Of a stretch of DNA of 56,578 nt, positions 8,395 to 16,682 are shown in pieces (position 1 is the stretch's first letter; each line of letters opens with the position of its first letter). The notes under the pieces were generated by a model. The model saw only the letters and a program-made list of their open reading frames with translations, did not search any database and was not told where the DNA came from. Origin of the DNA: Myxococcales bacterium (GTDB lineage: Bacteria; Myxococcota_A; Polyangia; Polyangiales; Polyangiaceae); contig SECP01000057.1 in assembly GCA_004193285.1 (NCBI GenBank), positions 1 through 56,578 on the forward strand, in the 5' to 3' direction. The position numbers and the translations under genes are program-made.

Positions 8395-11300
8395 ATGCGT
8401 TTTCTGGAGCGGCTCGGCCGCGCGATCCTGATCCTGACCGTGTTCGGAATCGCTTCGTATTTCTCCATGCAATCCGGGACGGGCGGCTTGTGGCGCGGTC
8501 TCGAATCCGCGCACGCCGTCACGGCGCCGGGCCAGCCCAAAGCGCCTTATGACCTCACCCAGCTGGTGGCGGTCAACGAAACGCTCAACACCATCCGCAC
8601 CAAGTACGTGGACCCGAGCCGCGTGAAGCCGCGGCAGATGTTCCTCTCTTCGCTCAACGAGATTCAGCGCGAGGTCGCGCAGGTCATCGTGCGCCACGAG
8701 GACAAAGCGAAGGTCGTCAAGGTTCAGGTGGACAGCGAGTCCGCCGAGTTCCGGGTCGACAACGTGCAGGGCCCTTGGGACGTTGCGGCCCGCCTCCGCG
8801 AGGTGTTCAGCTTCCTGCAAGCGAACCTCAAGGACACGGAGGTGGATCTTCGCGAGGTGGAGTACGCGGCTTGCAACGGCATGCTGCGCACGCTGGACCC
8901 GCACAGCGTGTTCCTCAGCCCGGAAGCGTACCGGGAGATGAACCTGTCCACCTCCGGGCACTTCGGCGGCCTCGGCATCGTGATCAGCATCCGTGACCAA
9001 GCGCTCACGGTCATGCGTCCCATGCCCGGCACCCCCGCCGGGCGCGCAGGGCTGAAGCGGCTGGACCGCATCACCAAGATCAACAACGAGTCCAGCCTCA
9101 ACATGCCGCTGGACGACGCGGTGGGCCGCTTGCGCGGCAAGCCTGGCTCCAAGGTCACGGTTTGGATTCATCGAGACGGCACGGAGGGCTGGCCCGGCTC
9201 ACGCCCCTTCGAGCTCACGCGCGAGGAAATCCAGGTAAAAAGCGTGGACTACCGCGCCCTCGGCAACGGGGTCGGCTACGTCCGCCTCAAGCAATTCCAG
9301 GCCTCGAGCTCGGACGAGCTGGACGAAGCGCTGGGAGAGCTCGGCAAGAAAGAGAAGATCAAGGGCCTCGTCTTGGACCTCCGCGGCAACCCCGGTGGTC
9401 TGCTGGAGCAGGCGGCCAAGATCGCCGACCGCTTCCTGGAAGACGGCGTCATCGTCTCCACCGTCGGCACCTCCGAGGGCCGCGAGGAGAAGCGCGCCAC
9501 GCGCCACGGCACCGAGCCGAACTACCCGATCGCGGTTTTGGTCAATGGCTCCAGCGCCAGCGCCAGCGAGATCGTCGCGGGCGCGCTCAAGAACTTGGAC
9601 CGCGCCGTGATTGTCGGCCAAACCACGTTCGGAAAAGGCTCCGTGCAGCTGGTGTTCCCGAACGTGACGCCGGAGCACGCTGCGCTCAAGCTGACCATCG
9701 CTCAGTACCTCACCCCGGGAGACATCTCGATTCAAGGCGTGGGCGTCGCGCCGGATGTCGAGCTGGACCCGATGACGGCGGACAACTTGGAGATGGACCT
9801 GTACCGCTCCGAGCGCGCGCTGCGTGAGCGCGACCTCACGAAGAGCCTGACCGGCGCGGCCAAGCACCCGACCGAGCAGTCCTTCTTCCGCATGCGTTAC
9901 AACTTGCCCGAGTCCGAGCGCGCGAAGATCCGCGAGCGTGGCGGGGACATCGAGGACGAGTTCGAGCTCGATATGCCCATCAAAATTGCCCGCGATTTGG
10001 CGGCAAAGATGGGCCAGGGCAAGCGCCCGGACCAGCTCCGCACCATCAAGCCGGTGCTGGAGAAGCTTCAGGTCACGGAGGTGGACGCAGTGGCGGGGGA
10101 CCTCAAGCGCATCGACGTGGACTGGGCGGCGCCGCCGAAGGACTTCGCGAACGCGCCCAAGCCGGGCGACTTCGAGGTTACGGTCAAGACCGATCGCCCG
10201 AACGACACCGTCACCTCCGGCGACAGCATGTCGCTCAAGGTGTCGGTCAAGAACAAGGGCACGACGCCGATTTACCAGCTGCGCGGTATCACGAAGAGTG
10301 ACGGCCCGTACTTCGACGAAAAGGAGCTGGTCTTCGGCAAGATCGGCGCGGGCGAGACGAAGACGGCCACGGTGCCGCTCGGCTTCTGCGACCTGGAAGG
10401 GCACAAGCCTGGCTCCACGGAGCCGGTGCCGCTGGATGCGAAGCGCGTGTGCAAGGTGCCGCTGGACGCGGACACCCGCGCGGACGTGGTGAAGGTGCGC
10501 TTCTTCGCGGAAGGCTCCGAGCCGCCTCAGGAGGCGGAGCTCCGCACCACCATCACCGCGCAGCCGCAGCCGATCTTCGCTTACACGTATCAGATCGCAG
10601 ACAACCGCCCTGGCAACGGGGACGGGCAGATTGCCCGCGGCGAAGGCGCGACCGTGTATTTGACGGTGAAGAACGTCGGAAAGGGCAAGTCCTTCGAGAC
10701 CCAAGCCAACCTCCGCAACCTCACCGGGGACGGCCTCTTGCTGCACGCCGGCCGCTTCGACGTCTCCAACCTCAAACCCGGGGACACGCGCACCGTCGCA
10801 TTCACCTTCGACGTTCTCGACGAGCTCCAGGAAAACTCGATCAACTTCGAGCTCAGCGTCACCGATCGGGACCTGCGCGTCGGCTCGAGCGAGAAGGTGA
10901 AGCTGCCGCTCACGAAGAGCCCGCTCGCGCTCGTGAAGGCGACGGGCAAGGTCGCGCTGCAGAGCGTCGCGGGCGTGCGCGGGCAGCCGCTCGGCGCGGC
11001 GCCGGTCGTGGCGGAGCTGGAAAAGGGCTCGGTGGTGGACAAGCTCGGCACCTTCGGCCCGTACACCAAGGTGAGCCTGGGCGATGACCGCTTCGGCTTC
11101 GTGGAGACGAAGGCGCTGAAGGACGGCGCGGCCGGCGCGGTCAAGGTGGCGATCAAGCCGCTGCTCACCCACTCGCCGCCGCTATTGGAGGTCACGCCGG
11201 CCAAGCTCGCCGTGCGCGACGCCAAGGTGCACATCGAAGGTCAGGCCAACGACTCGGACAAGGTGCTGGACGCCTTCATCTTCGTCGGCTCGCGCAAGGT

Positions 11301-11526
11301 CTTTTACCAGTCCAATCGCAAGGCCGAGGACCCGACGAAGCTCAAGTTCTCGCTCGATACGGAGCTGCAGCCAGGCGTCAACATCATCACGGTGGTGGCG
11401 CGCGAGAGCGAGGACACCACGAGCCGCTACACCATGATCGTTCGCAGGGACGGTCCGAACGGTGAAGCCCTGAAGACGACCCGCGGCGAAGCGTTGGGCG
11501 AGGACTTGGGTCTCGACAGCGAGTGA
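8395..11526 (+). CDS. S41 C-terminal processing peptidase with PDZ domain and long C-terminal extension
   Basis: Membrane-anchored or exported tail-specific protease of 1043 residues, more than twice the usual CtpA length. Order: signal anchor (about 5-25, LGRAILILTVFGIASYF), helical region, PDZ domain (about 189-270, FGGLGIVISIRDQALTV...GRAGLKRLDRI), then the S41 core. Catalytic Ser389 lies in NGSSASASE and Lys414 in TFGKGSVQ, the canonical Ser/Lys pair. After about residue 500 come two Ig/CARDB-like beta segments (about 590-720 and 725-840), a possible SH3-like stretch (about 850-910) and a final beta domain ending near residue 1030. The ATG at 8395 is followed at once by the signal anchor; the open frame upstream to 7867 is antisense to the AlkB-like gene. 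It is probably a cell-envelope protease with substrate- or wall-binding modules. Confidence 0.88.
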   Translation: MRFLERLGRAILILTVFGIASYFSMQSGTGGLWRGLESAHAVTAPGQPKAPYDLTQLVAVNETLNTIRTKYVDPSRVKPRQMFLSSLNEIQREVAQVIVRHEDKAKVVKVQVDSESAEFRVDNVQGPWDVAARLREVFSFLQANLKDTEVDLREVEYAACNGMLRTLDPHSVFLSPEAYREMNLSTSGHFGGLGIVISIRDQALTVMRPMPGTPAGRAGLKRLDRITKINNESSLNMPLDDAVGRLRGKPGSKVTVWIHRDGTEGWPGSRPFELTREEIQVKSVDYRALGNGVGYVRLKQFQASSSDELDEALGELGKKEKIKGLVLDLRGNPGGLLEQAAKIADRFLEDGVIVSTVGTSEGREEKRATRHGTEPNYPIAVLVNGSSASASEIVAGALKNLDRAVIVGQTTFGKGSVQLVFPNVTPEHAALKLTIAQYLTPGDISIQGVGVAPDVELDPMTADNLEMDLYRSERALRERDLTKSLTGAAKHPTEQSFFRMRYNLPESERAKIRERGGDIEDEFELDMPIKIARDLAAKMGQGKRPDQLRTIKPVLEKLQVTEVDAVAGDLKRIDVDWAAPPKDFANAPKPGDFEVTVKTDRPNDTVTSGDSMSLKVSVKNKGTTPIYQLRGITKSDGPYFDEKELVFGKIGAGETKTATVPLGFCDLEGHKPGSTEPVPLDAKRVCKVPLDADTRADVVKVRFFAEGSEPPQEAELRTTITAQPQPIFAYTYQIADNRPGNGDGQIARGEGATVYLTVKNVGKGKSFETQANLRNLTGDGLLLHAGRFDVSNLKPGDTRTVAFTFDVLDELQENSINFELSVTDRDLRVGSSEKVKLPLTKSPLALVKATGKVALQSVAGVRGQPLGAAPVVAELEKGSVVDKLGTFGPYTKVSLGDDRFGFVETKALKDGAAGAVKVAIKPLLTHSPPLLEVTPAKLAVRDAKVHIEGQANDSDKVLDAFIFVGSRKVFYQSNRKAEDPTKLKFSLDTELQPGVNIITVVARESEDTTSRYTMIVRRDGPNGEALKTTRGEALGEDLGLDSE

Positions 11527-11571
11527 CCGCCCGCCCTCTGAAGTAGTGAGGCCGAGTCTCGTTCGAAGCGA

Positions 11572-11591
11572 CCCCCGCCAGCTGGCGGGGG
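11572..11591. terminator. Perfect GC-rich palindrome between convergent genes
   Basis: A 20-base perfect palindrome with an 8-bp stem (CCCCCGCC/GGCGGGGG) and AGCT as loop lies 45 bases after the protease stop and 49 bases beyond the stop of the opposing gene. It has no T-tract on either side. Its position between convergent stops suggests a bidirectional terminator. Confidence 0.5.
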
Positions 11592-11640
11592 AGACCGGCC
11601 TACCCCCGCTCGCTCGGGCTCCGGTTGGAGCTGCGCTACG

Positions 11641-12027
11641 TCATGGGCGACGAGCGCTGATGGCGCCGTCGTCGCTGCGCCACGTGACCTCCACCGAGGT
11701 CGGAGCGCGGAACGCGAGCAGCAGCGAGAACGTGCCTCGCGTGTGGTAGTACGTCGTCTGCCACTCCTGGAGGTCATCGGCTGCGTCGAAGCTCGTGAGG
11801 TCGTGCCCGGCGCCTCGGAGCTGCTGCGCGAGGTCCGTACCGGTGCGCTCCCAGGTGGTGCCGGTGAGGTCGCTGAAGCGCGCGTGGGCGATGTCGGCGA
11901 GCCGCTCGCAGAGCTCGCGGACGGCCTCGGGCGACCCCTTCAGGAAGGCGGCCGGCGCGAACGGCGAGGGAGCCGGCGACGGCTTCTGGGGCTTCGGCGG
12001 GCGCTTCCGGTCGGGCCTGGGGGGCAT
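11641..12027 (-). CDS. Hypothetical protein, 128 residues
   Basis: I do not recognise a family. The N-terminus is a basic Pro/Lys-rich tail (about 1-28), then a compact segment with alternating helices (SPEAVRELCERLADIAHARF) and a strand-rich end (YYHTRGTFSLLLAFRAPTSVEVTWRS). Codon usage follows the high-GC third-position pattern of its neighbours, and the frame fills the space between the palindromic terminator and the divergent desaturase gene, which supports a real gene. It has no signal peptide or membrane segment, so it is probably cytosolic. It may share a promoter region with the desaturase (97 bases apart, divergent). Confidence 0.6.
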   Translation of the reverse strand: MPPRPDRKRPPKPQKPSPAPSPFAPAAFLKGSPEAVRELCERLADIAHARFSDLTGTTWERTGTDLAQQLRGAGHDLTSFDAADDLQEWQTTYYHTRGTFSLLLAFRAPTSVEVTWRSDDGAISARRP

Positions 12028-12124
12028 GGGGAGCGCGAACGTAGCGCGGAAACTGGCGGAAGCAGGTGTGTCACGACGTTTCTACCCCCCGCCGGGATAG
12101 GTCGCGCTATGGGAGGCCCGCCCA

Positions 12125-12931
12125 ATGAGTGACAGCTCACCCCGCGGCCGCCTGCTCCGCTACTCCGCCGACTGGCGCCCAGTCACCCTGGTCCTGGCCG
12201 CGTTCCTCCTGCACGTCGCGGTCTTCGTCTGGGCCTCGCCCTGGCTGGCGGTGCTCGCGCTGCCGGCGATCGTCGCGGTGAGCACGGTCGTCGCGGCCTT
12301 CAACCACCACCACCAGCACGTGAACGTGTTTCGCTCCCGCGTGCTGAACCGCGTGTACGACGTGGTGCTTGCGGTGCAGAGCGGAGTCGGCCCCTACACG
12401 TGGGTGCTGCACCACAACCTGGGGCACCACTTGAACTACCTGAACCAGCCGCCCTGCGCGAGCCCGGACGAGTCGCACTGGACGCGCGCCGATGGCAGCC
12501 AGATGGGCCGCTGGGAGTACACGCTGCACACGTTCCTCCACCACCAAGTGGACGTGTACCGCATCGGCCTGCGTCATCCGCGCGTGCTCCGCAGCTACCT
12601 GCTCATGAAGGTGCCTTGCTACGCGTTCATGGCCGCCGGCTTCTACCTGAACCCGCTCATGTACCTGCTGGTGTTCTTCGTACCGAGCCTGCTCACGCTG
12701 ATGCACACGTGCTACGCGACGTACGAGCACCACGCCGGGCACAGCGCGACGGAGCACGTGGAGGCCAGCGTGAACCGCGAAAATACGCTGTTCAACCTGC
12801 TCACCTGCAACCTCGGCTTGCACACCGCTCATCACATGAAGCCGGGGCTACATTGGTCCGAGCTCCCCGCGCTGCACGCTCGCATCCGCCCGCAGATCCC
12901 GGAGCGGCAGCTGCTCCGCGCCTTCTGGTGA
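12125..12931 (+). CDS. Membrane fatty acid desaturase family protein
   Basis: Integral membrane di-iron desaturase/hydroxylase of 268 residues. The three histidine clusters expected to bind iron are present: HHHQHVN (about 60-66), HHNLGHHLNY (about 97-106) and TAHHMKPGLHW (near 237-247), with an additional YEHHAGH (about 203-209). Hydrophobic segments near 20-55 and 160-195 supply the membrane helices. It is shorter than classical delta-9 desaturases (about 300-380 residues) and resembles the compact desaturase-like proteins of bacteria. The substrate (acyl lipid, carotenoid or other) cannot be decided. The start at 12125 is the first ATG of the family-like sequence. Confidence 0.82.
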   Translation: MSDSSPRGRLLRYSADWRPVTLVLAAFLLHVAVFVWASPWLAVLALPAIVAVSTVVAAFNHHHQHVNVFRSRVLNRVYDVVLAVQSGVGPYTWVLHHNLGHHLNYLNQPPCASPDESHWTRADGSQMGRWEYTLHTFLHHQVDVYRIGLRHPRVLRSYLLMKVPCYAFMAAGFYLNPLMYLLVFFVPSLLTLMHTCYATYEHHAGHSATEHVEASVNRENTLFNLLTCNLGLHTAHHMKPGLHWSELPALHARIRPQIPERQLLRAFW

Positions 12932-13207
12932 GCTCACGCTCGCGCCGTTTTCGCGCGCGATAGGCAGCGCACGCGACGAGTCGCAGCGAAATCCTTCGAG
13001 GGGCGCGCGAGCCTTGCCAGCGGCCCGGCGTGCCCGCTGCGGCTCGAGCCCTTCCCGCTAAGCTCGCGCGGAGCGGTCGAAGATTGCGCCCGACTTTCCC
13101 CCCGGCTTGGACCTTTTGCGCGCGGCTGAATAGCTGAGCATAAAACTCCTCGGCTCTGGCCAAAGACGTCGTGACGCTTGGAGAAAACACGCCAACATGG
13201 GAGCGGC

Positions 13208-14515
13208 ATGCGCAGCGCTTTCGTCCTTGGGTTGGTGGTTTTGGCAGGTTGCAGCTCGAGCGAGCCGGACTACGTGCCGCCCGGGGCCGCGGGGTCCAGC
13301 AGCGGTGGGCAGGCCAACGTGGCCGGTAGCGGTGTGGGGCCTGGAGCGGGTACGAGCTCCGCGGCAGGTGGCGGCGGCGGCGCCGGCTCGGCGGCAGGCA
13401 GCGCAAGCGGCAGCAGCGCGCAGGGCGGTAGCAACGCGCAGGGCGGCAGCAACGCGCAGGGCGGCAGCAACGCGCAGGGCGGCAGCAACGCGCAGGGCGG
13501 CAGCAACGCGCAGGGCGGCAACAACGCGCAGGGCGGCAACAACGCGCAGGGCGGCAACGGCTCCGCGGGTAGCAGCGGCGGTCCAGGGACCACGAACAAG
13601 GTGTTCAGCGAGTGCCGCCTCCACTTCGGCACGATCGACAGCAAAGCCAAAGAGCACCCTGAGCTCATCAAGGAGCTGGACTTCTTCACCCCCGGCTGGA
13701 TGGGCCTCGCGGATACGTTCGATCAAAAGTACGTGTGCGACGAAGCGAAAGAAGGAGCCGTGCTCGGCAAGCAGGTGCCGGTCATCGTCGCGTACGTGTC
13801 GGCGTTTTACGCGAAGCGGCACCACGGCAACCTGTGCGACTGCAACGTCACCACGTGCGGGCAGACCGACGGCAGGCCGAACGACCTTTGCAACTTCGGC
13901 GCGGAGTACGTGAAGCAGGAGCTCCAAAAGATCATCGCCGTTTACGAGAGCTACGCCAAAGGTTACGCGGACTGCTACGGCACCACGCGCCCGATCGTGT
14001 TCGAGATGGAGCCGGATTGGTATCAGTACACGGGCAGCTCGCAGCGCACGCCGCTCAGCAAGCAGGAGGCGGGCACCATCATGGGTCAGTTCGTGACCGC
14101 CATGAAAAAGCACCTGCCGAACGCCTTCTTCTCGCTGGACGTGTCGCCCTGGGTGGACGACAACGGGGCCACCAACGGCAAGAGCTGGTACTCGAACTTC
14201 GACCTCTCCAAGTTCACGTTCATCAACACCTCCGGCGGCAGCACGGAGGCGGGAAACACGAAAATCCGCACCTCCAACAACATGACTTGGGCGGGGGTGG
14301 GCCAGGTTACCGGCAAGCCCCTGCTGGCCGACACCGGCTACGGCGCCAACGGCAACTCCGCCGGCCACGACGCCAATTGGGACTCGGTGCAGAACCTCAA
14401 CGCCCGCATCGACGACGGCGTGCTCTCGATCAGCCAGTACAATCCCAAGAGTGATTGGGCGGCTACCATCGCCAGCATTCGCGGCCAGCTGAAGAAGCCG
14501 AAGCAGTGCCCCTGA
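13208..14515 (+). CDS. Repeat-bearing secreted lipoprotein, glycosidase-like
   Basis: Lipoprotein of 435 residues; the ATG at 13208 gives MRSAFVLGLVVLAGC-SSS, a clean lipobox. Residues about 20-130 are a flexible Gly/Ser/Ala linker that includes eight tandem hexapeptides of the type NAQGGS. The folded part (about 131-435) starts VFSECRLHFGTID and has features of a TIM-barrel glycosidase: LDFFTPGWMG, QVPVIVAYVSAFY, PIVFEMEPDWYQY (candidate catalytic Glu), FFSLDVSPWV, and LLADTGYGANG. Paired cysteines (LCDCNVTTCGQ) fit an exported protein. I would guess an endo-glycanase-type enzyme acting at or outside the cell surface, but I cannot name the GH family. Confidence 0.7.
   Translation: MRSAFVLGLVVLAGCSSSEPDYVPPGAAGSSSGGQANVAGSGVGPGAGTSSAAGGGGGAGSAAGSASGSSAQGGSNAQGGSNAQGGSNAQGGSNAQGGSNAQGGNNAQGGNNAQGGNGSAGSSGGPGTTNKVFSECRLHFGTIDSKAKEHPELIKELDFFTPGWMGLADTFDQKYVCDEAKEGAVLGKQVPVIVAYVSAFYAKRHHGNLCDCNVTTCGQTDGRPNDLCNFGAEYVKQELQKIIAVYESYAKGYADCYGTTRPIVFEMEPDWYQYTGSSQRTPLSKQEAGTIMGQFVTAMKKHLPNAFFSLDVSPWVDDNGATNGKSWYSNFDLSKFTFINTSGGSTEAGNTKIRTSNNMTWAGVGQVTGKPLLADTGYGANGNSAGHDANWDSVQNLNARIDDGVLSISQYNPKSDWAATIASIRGQLKKPKQCP
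13415..13558 (+). repeat. 18-bp coding minisatellite, eight units
   Basis: Eight in-frame copies of an 18-bp unit (AACGCGCAGGGCGGCAGC and close variants) encode the hexapeptide NAQGGS/NAQGGN. Most units are identical at the DNA level, which suggests recent expansion by slippage or recombination. The copies sit in the flexible linker between the lipid anchor and the folded domain. Confidence 0.95.
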
Positions 14516-14572
14516 AGCGCGGGCGCAACCGCGGTTGACAGCGCGGCGCGCCGTGACACCATGCGCGCCGCC

Positions 14573-14893
14573 ATGTCACAAGCCGAGTACTCGAACGTCG
14601 TCGCCGTCGCCAAAGCCAACGTCTACTTCGACGGCAAGGTCGTGAGTCACACCATCAAGCTGGCGGACGGCTCGAAGAAGACGCTGGGCCTCATCTACGC
14701 CGGCGAGTTCCACTTCGGGACGGACGCGCCGGAGCGCATGGACATCACCGCCGGCACTTGCGAGGTGCGCATCGACGGCGAGACGGAGTGGAAGACGTAC
14801 GAGGGCGGGAGCTTCTTCAAAGTACCGGGAAAGTCGGGCTTCGACATCAAGGTCGGCTCCGGCATCGCCGAGTACGTCTGCTCTTTCGAATGA
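14573..14893 (+). CDS. ppnP: Pyrimidine/purine nucleoside phosphorylase PpnP
   Basis: Small cupin-like phosphorylase (106 residues) that splits nucleosides with phosphate to free base and ribose-1-phosphate. Family features: NVYFDGKVVSHTI at the start, GLIYAGEFHFGT, ERMDITAGTCEVRIDGE, and the C-terminal EGGSFFKVPGKSGFDIKV...YVCSF, matching the YaiE/DUF1255 pattern. The start at 14573 is preferred; an ATG 12 bases upstream would add four residues only. It is a single gene, converging with the small lipoprotein gene downstream. Confidence 0.88.
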   Translation: MSQAEYSNVVAVAKANVYFDGKVVSHTIKLADGSKKTLGLIYAGEFHFGTDAPERMDITAGTCEVRIDGETEWKTYEGGSFFKVPGKSGFDIKVGSGIAEYVCSFE

Positions 14894-14912
14894 ACACTGG
14901 GCGCGCCCCCGG

Positions 14913-15158
14913 TTAGCGCCGCCACATCCACAAGTTCTGCGGCTCCCGCGGCGGCTCGTACACGAACCACGCGCCGCGGTGCTGCACGTACCAACGGTCC
15001 TCCACGCGGTAGAAGACGAGCCCTCGGTGCTCGACGCGGGGGTAGCGTTCGACCGCGGCCGGAGGCGAGACGCGCTGATAAGGGCTCGCGGCAGGGCCAC
15101 AGCCCCAGAGCGCCAGGACGGCGAGCAGCGATGCCAGGGAGCGTGAGAAGACGCTCAT
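14913..15158 (-). CDS. Small lipoprotein, 81 residues
   Basis: The ATG at 15158 gives a lipoprotein signal (MSVFSRSLASLLAVLALWGC, Cys20) and a short mature part with many aromatic and charged residues (RVEHRGLVFYRVEDRWYVQHRGAWFVYEPP), reminiscent of small W/Y-rich envelope proteins with a repeated short beta-hairpin. The longer frame upstream to 15332 has no such features. Function is unknown. It lies between ppnP (convergent) and the TOS1-like gene (divergent, 75 bases between starts). Confidence 0.7.
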   Translation of the reverse strand: MSVFSRSLASLLAVLALWGCGPAASPYQRVSPPAAVERYPRVEHRGLVFYRVEDRWYVQHRGAWFVYEPPREPQNLWMWRR

Positions 15159-15233
15159 GGGCTCCAATGTACCGCGGTGTGGGTGAAGCGCGAGCTCGAA
15201 TGATTCGTAGGCGCTTCGGACACTCACCGAACG

Positions 15234-16622
15234 ATGCGCGCGCGAACGTCGACTGCAATCATCACGGTGCTTTGCGTCTTGGGTGCGGCTTGCTCGCCCG
15301 ACCACGCGGGTCCGAGCGGGGCGGCCGGGCATAGCGCTTCGGGGGCTTCGTCCCAGGGCGGCTCCGAAGAAAGCGGAGGTCGCTCGGGCGGCGCGGCGGC
15401 AGGCGGTGAGGGTGCGTCACCGGGAGCGGGTGAACCGGGCAGCAGCGGTAGCGGCGCTGCCGCGGGCGCCAGCTCGGGCGGCAGCGGCTCGATCGGTGCG
15501 GCGCTCGGACCCGCACGGTTCGGCGAAGGTGACTTGGACGCGGCGACCGACGGCGGCACGCTCACCTTTCAGAACCTCGGCAAGGCCGGCTTCTATCCGA
15601 GCCGCCGGGACCCCGCGTCCGGCACGTGCGACGTCTACCAAAACGGCGCGTGCTGCATGACCAAGCACGTCCTCGAGGACGACCAGCTCACACCCTGGGA
15701 CGAGGAGCTCATCGTCTCGCTGCGCGGCCCGCTGCAAATCAAGCAGTTCGTGGTGTACACGTCGGAGGACGAGCAGAGCTGGAACATGCAATCGGCCTGG
15801 GACTCTGCGAACCCCGGGCAGGCCTTCGGCATTCAGTTCGACGGCAACGCCACCAGGGGCGCCAAGTTCGTCGGCACCGTCGGCAGCGAGTGCGTGGCCG
15901 ACGCGATGACCGACGAGTCGTTCCCGTGCGGCCCGAACAGCGTGCCGTACTGCCCGGCGGAAGGCGGAGGCCCGAAGAACTACGGCTGGTCCGGCTCGAA
16001 GCTGTTCGTGCTCGCGGCGCGCATGCCCATGATGGGCGCAAGCTCGCTGGACAGCGCGACCGCGTGCGGCACCGGCACCAGCAACGGCTGGTACAACGCG
16101 CCGTGGATCGGTATCAGCTTGGGCGAGCTGGTCCGCGAGGGGAAGTTCGGTGATTGCAATTGCTACGGGCGCACCCCGCCCGAGTGGTACGCAGGCGACG
16201 GCTGCGGACAAATCAACGCCTTCGAGGTCGTCAACGACAACAACGACTACCAAAACTTCGACGTCTTCAGCTCGAACGTCTTTTCGTACGCGGGCAACGT
16301 GGGCGAGGGCCCATGCGGCAAGAACTGTGACCTTGGCGGCGTCGGTCCGGCGGACCTGATCGACAAGGCTACCAGCATGCCGGCTAGCAAGGGCGGCATC
16401 GTCACCCAGGGCGGCAGCTTCGCGCACCTCGCGTTTCGACGGCCCACGGAGGGCTACCGCTACGTCTTGGCCCTGTTCGACGTGCGCACGCGCCAGATGC
16501 AGCTCGCGCTCATTCACCCGAACAAGGTGCCGGCGGCGGCAGCCGGCCTCCTCCCGGAGCTGCCGCGCTCGCTCGGCCGCGCGACCATCGACTCACTCCT
16601 CGGCATGCGCTTGCCCGGATAA
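15234..16622 (+). CDS. Secreted lipoprotein resembling fungal TOS1-like (DUF2401) glycosyl hydrolase
   Basis: Exported lipoprotein of 462 residues (lipobox LGAAC, Cys20) with a Gly/Ser linker to about residue 95. The folded region contains a block strongly reminiscent of fungal TOS1/DUF2401 cell-wall proteins: YGWSGSKLFVLAARMPM (about 249-265), NAPWIGISLGEL, then FGDCNCYG...GCGQINAFEVV (about 304-332), comparable to the fungal pattern with a C-x-C pair followed by GCGE-x-D-x-FEV. Many paired cysteines fit an oxidised extracellular protein. In fungi this domain belongs to wall-associated, glucan-related proteins; activity is not firmly established. Assignment is from remembered motif similarity, so moderate certainty. 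It appears monocistronic. Confidence 0.6.
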   Translation: MRARTSTAIITVLCVLGAACSPDHAGPSGAAGHSASGASSQGGSEESGGRSGGAAAGGEGASPGAGEPGSSGSGAAAGASSGGSGSIGAALGPARFGEGDLDAATDGGTLTFQNLGKAGFYPSRRDPASGTCDVYQNGACCMTKHVLEDDQLTPWDEELIVSLRGPLQIKQFVVYTSEDEQSWNMQSAWDSANPGQAFGIQFDGNATRGAKFVGTVGSECVADAMTDESFPCGPNSVPYCPAEGGGPKNYGWSGSKLFVLAARMPMMGASSLDSATACGTGTSNGWYNAPWIGISLGELVREGKFGDCNCYGRTPPEWYAGDGCGQINAFEVVNDNNDYQNFDVFSSNVFSYAGNVGEGPCGKNCDLGGVGPADLIDKATSMPASKGGIVTQGGSFAHLAFRRPTEGYRYVLALFDVRTRQMQLALIHPNKVPAAAAGLLPELPRSLGRATIDSLLGMRLPG

Positions 16623-16682
16623 GCGCGTCGCTACCGGCGTGTTTGCTCGGGCCCGCGGCGGACCGTATGCTGCGGGCTTCCG

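Noticed and set aside
9199..11172. 657-residue open frame antisense to the S41 protease
   Set aside because: Third-position GC bias produces long antisense frames here; the translation has no recognisable motif and the sense frame has intact catalytic residues.
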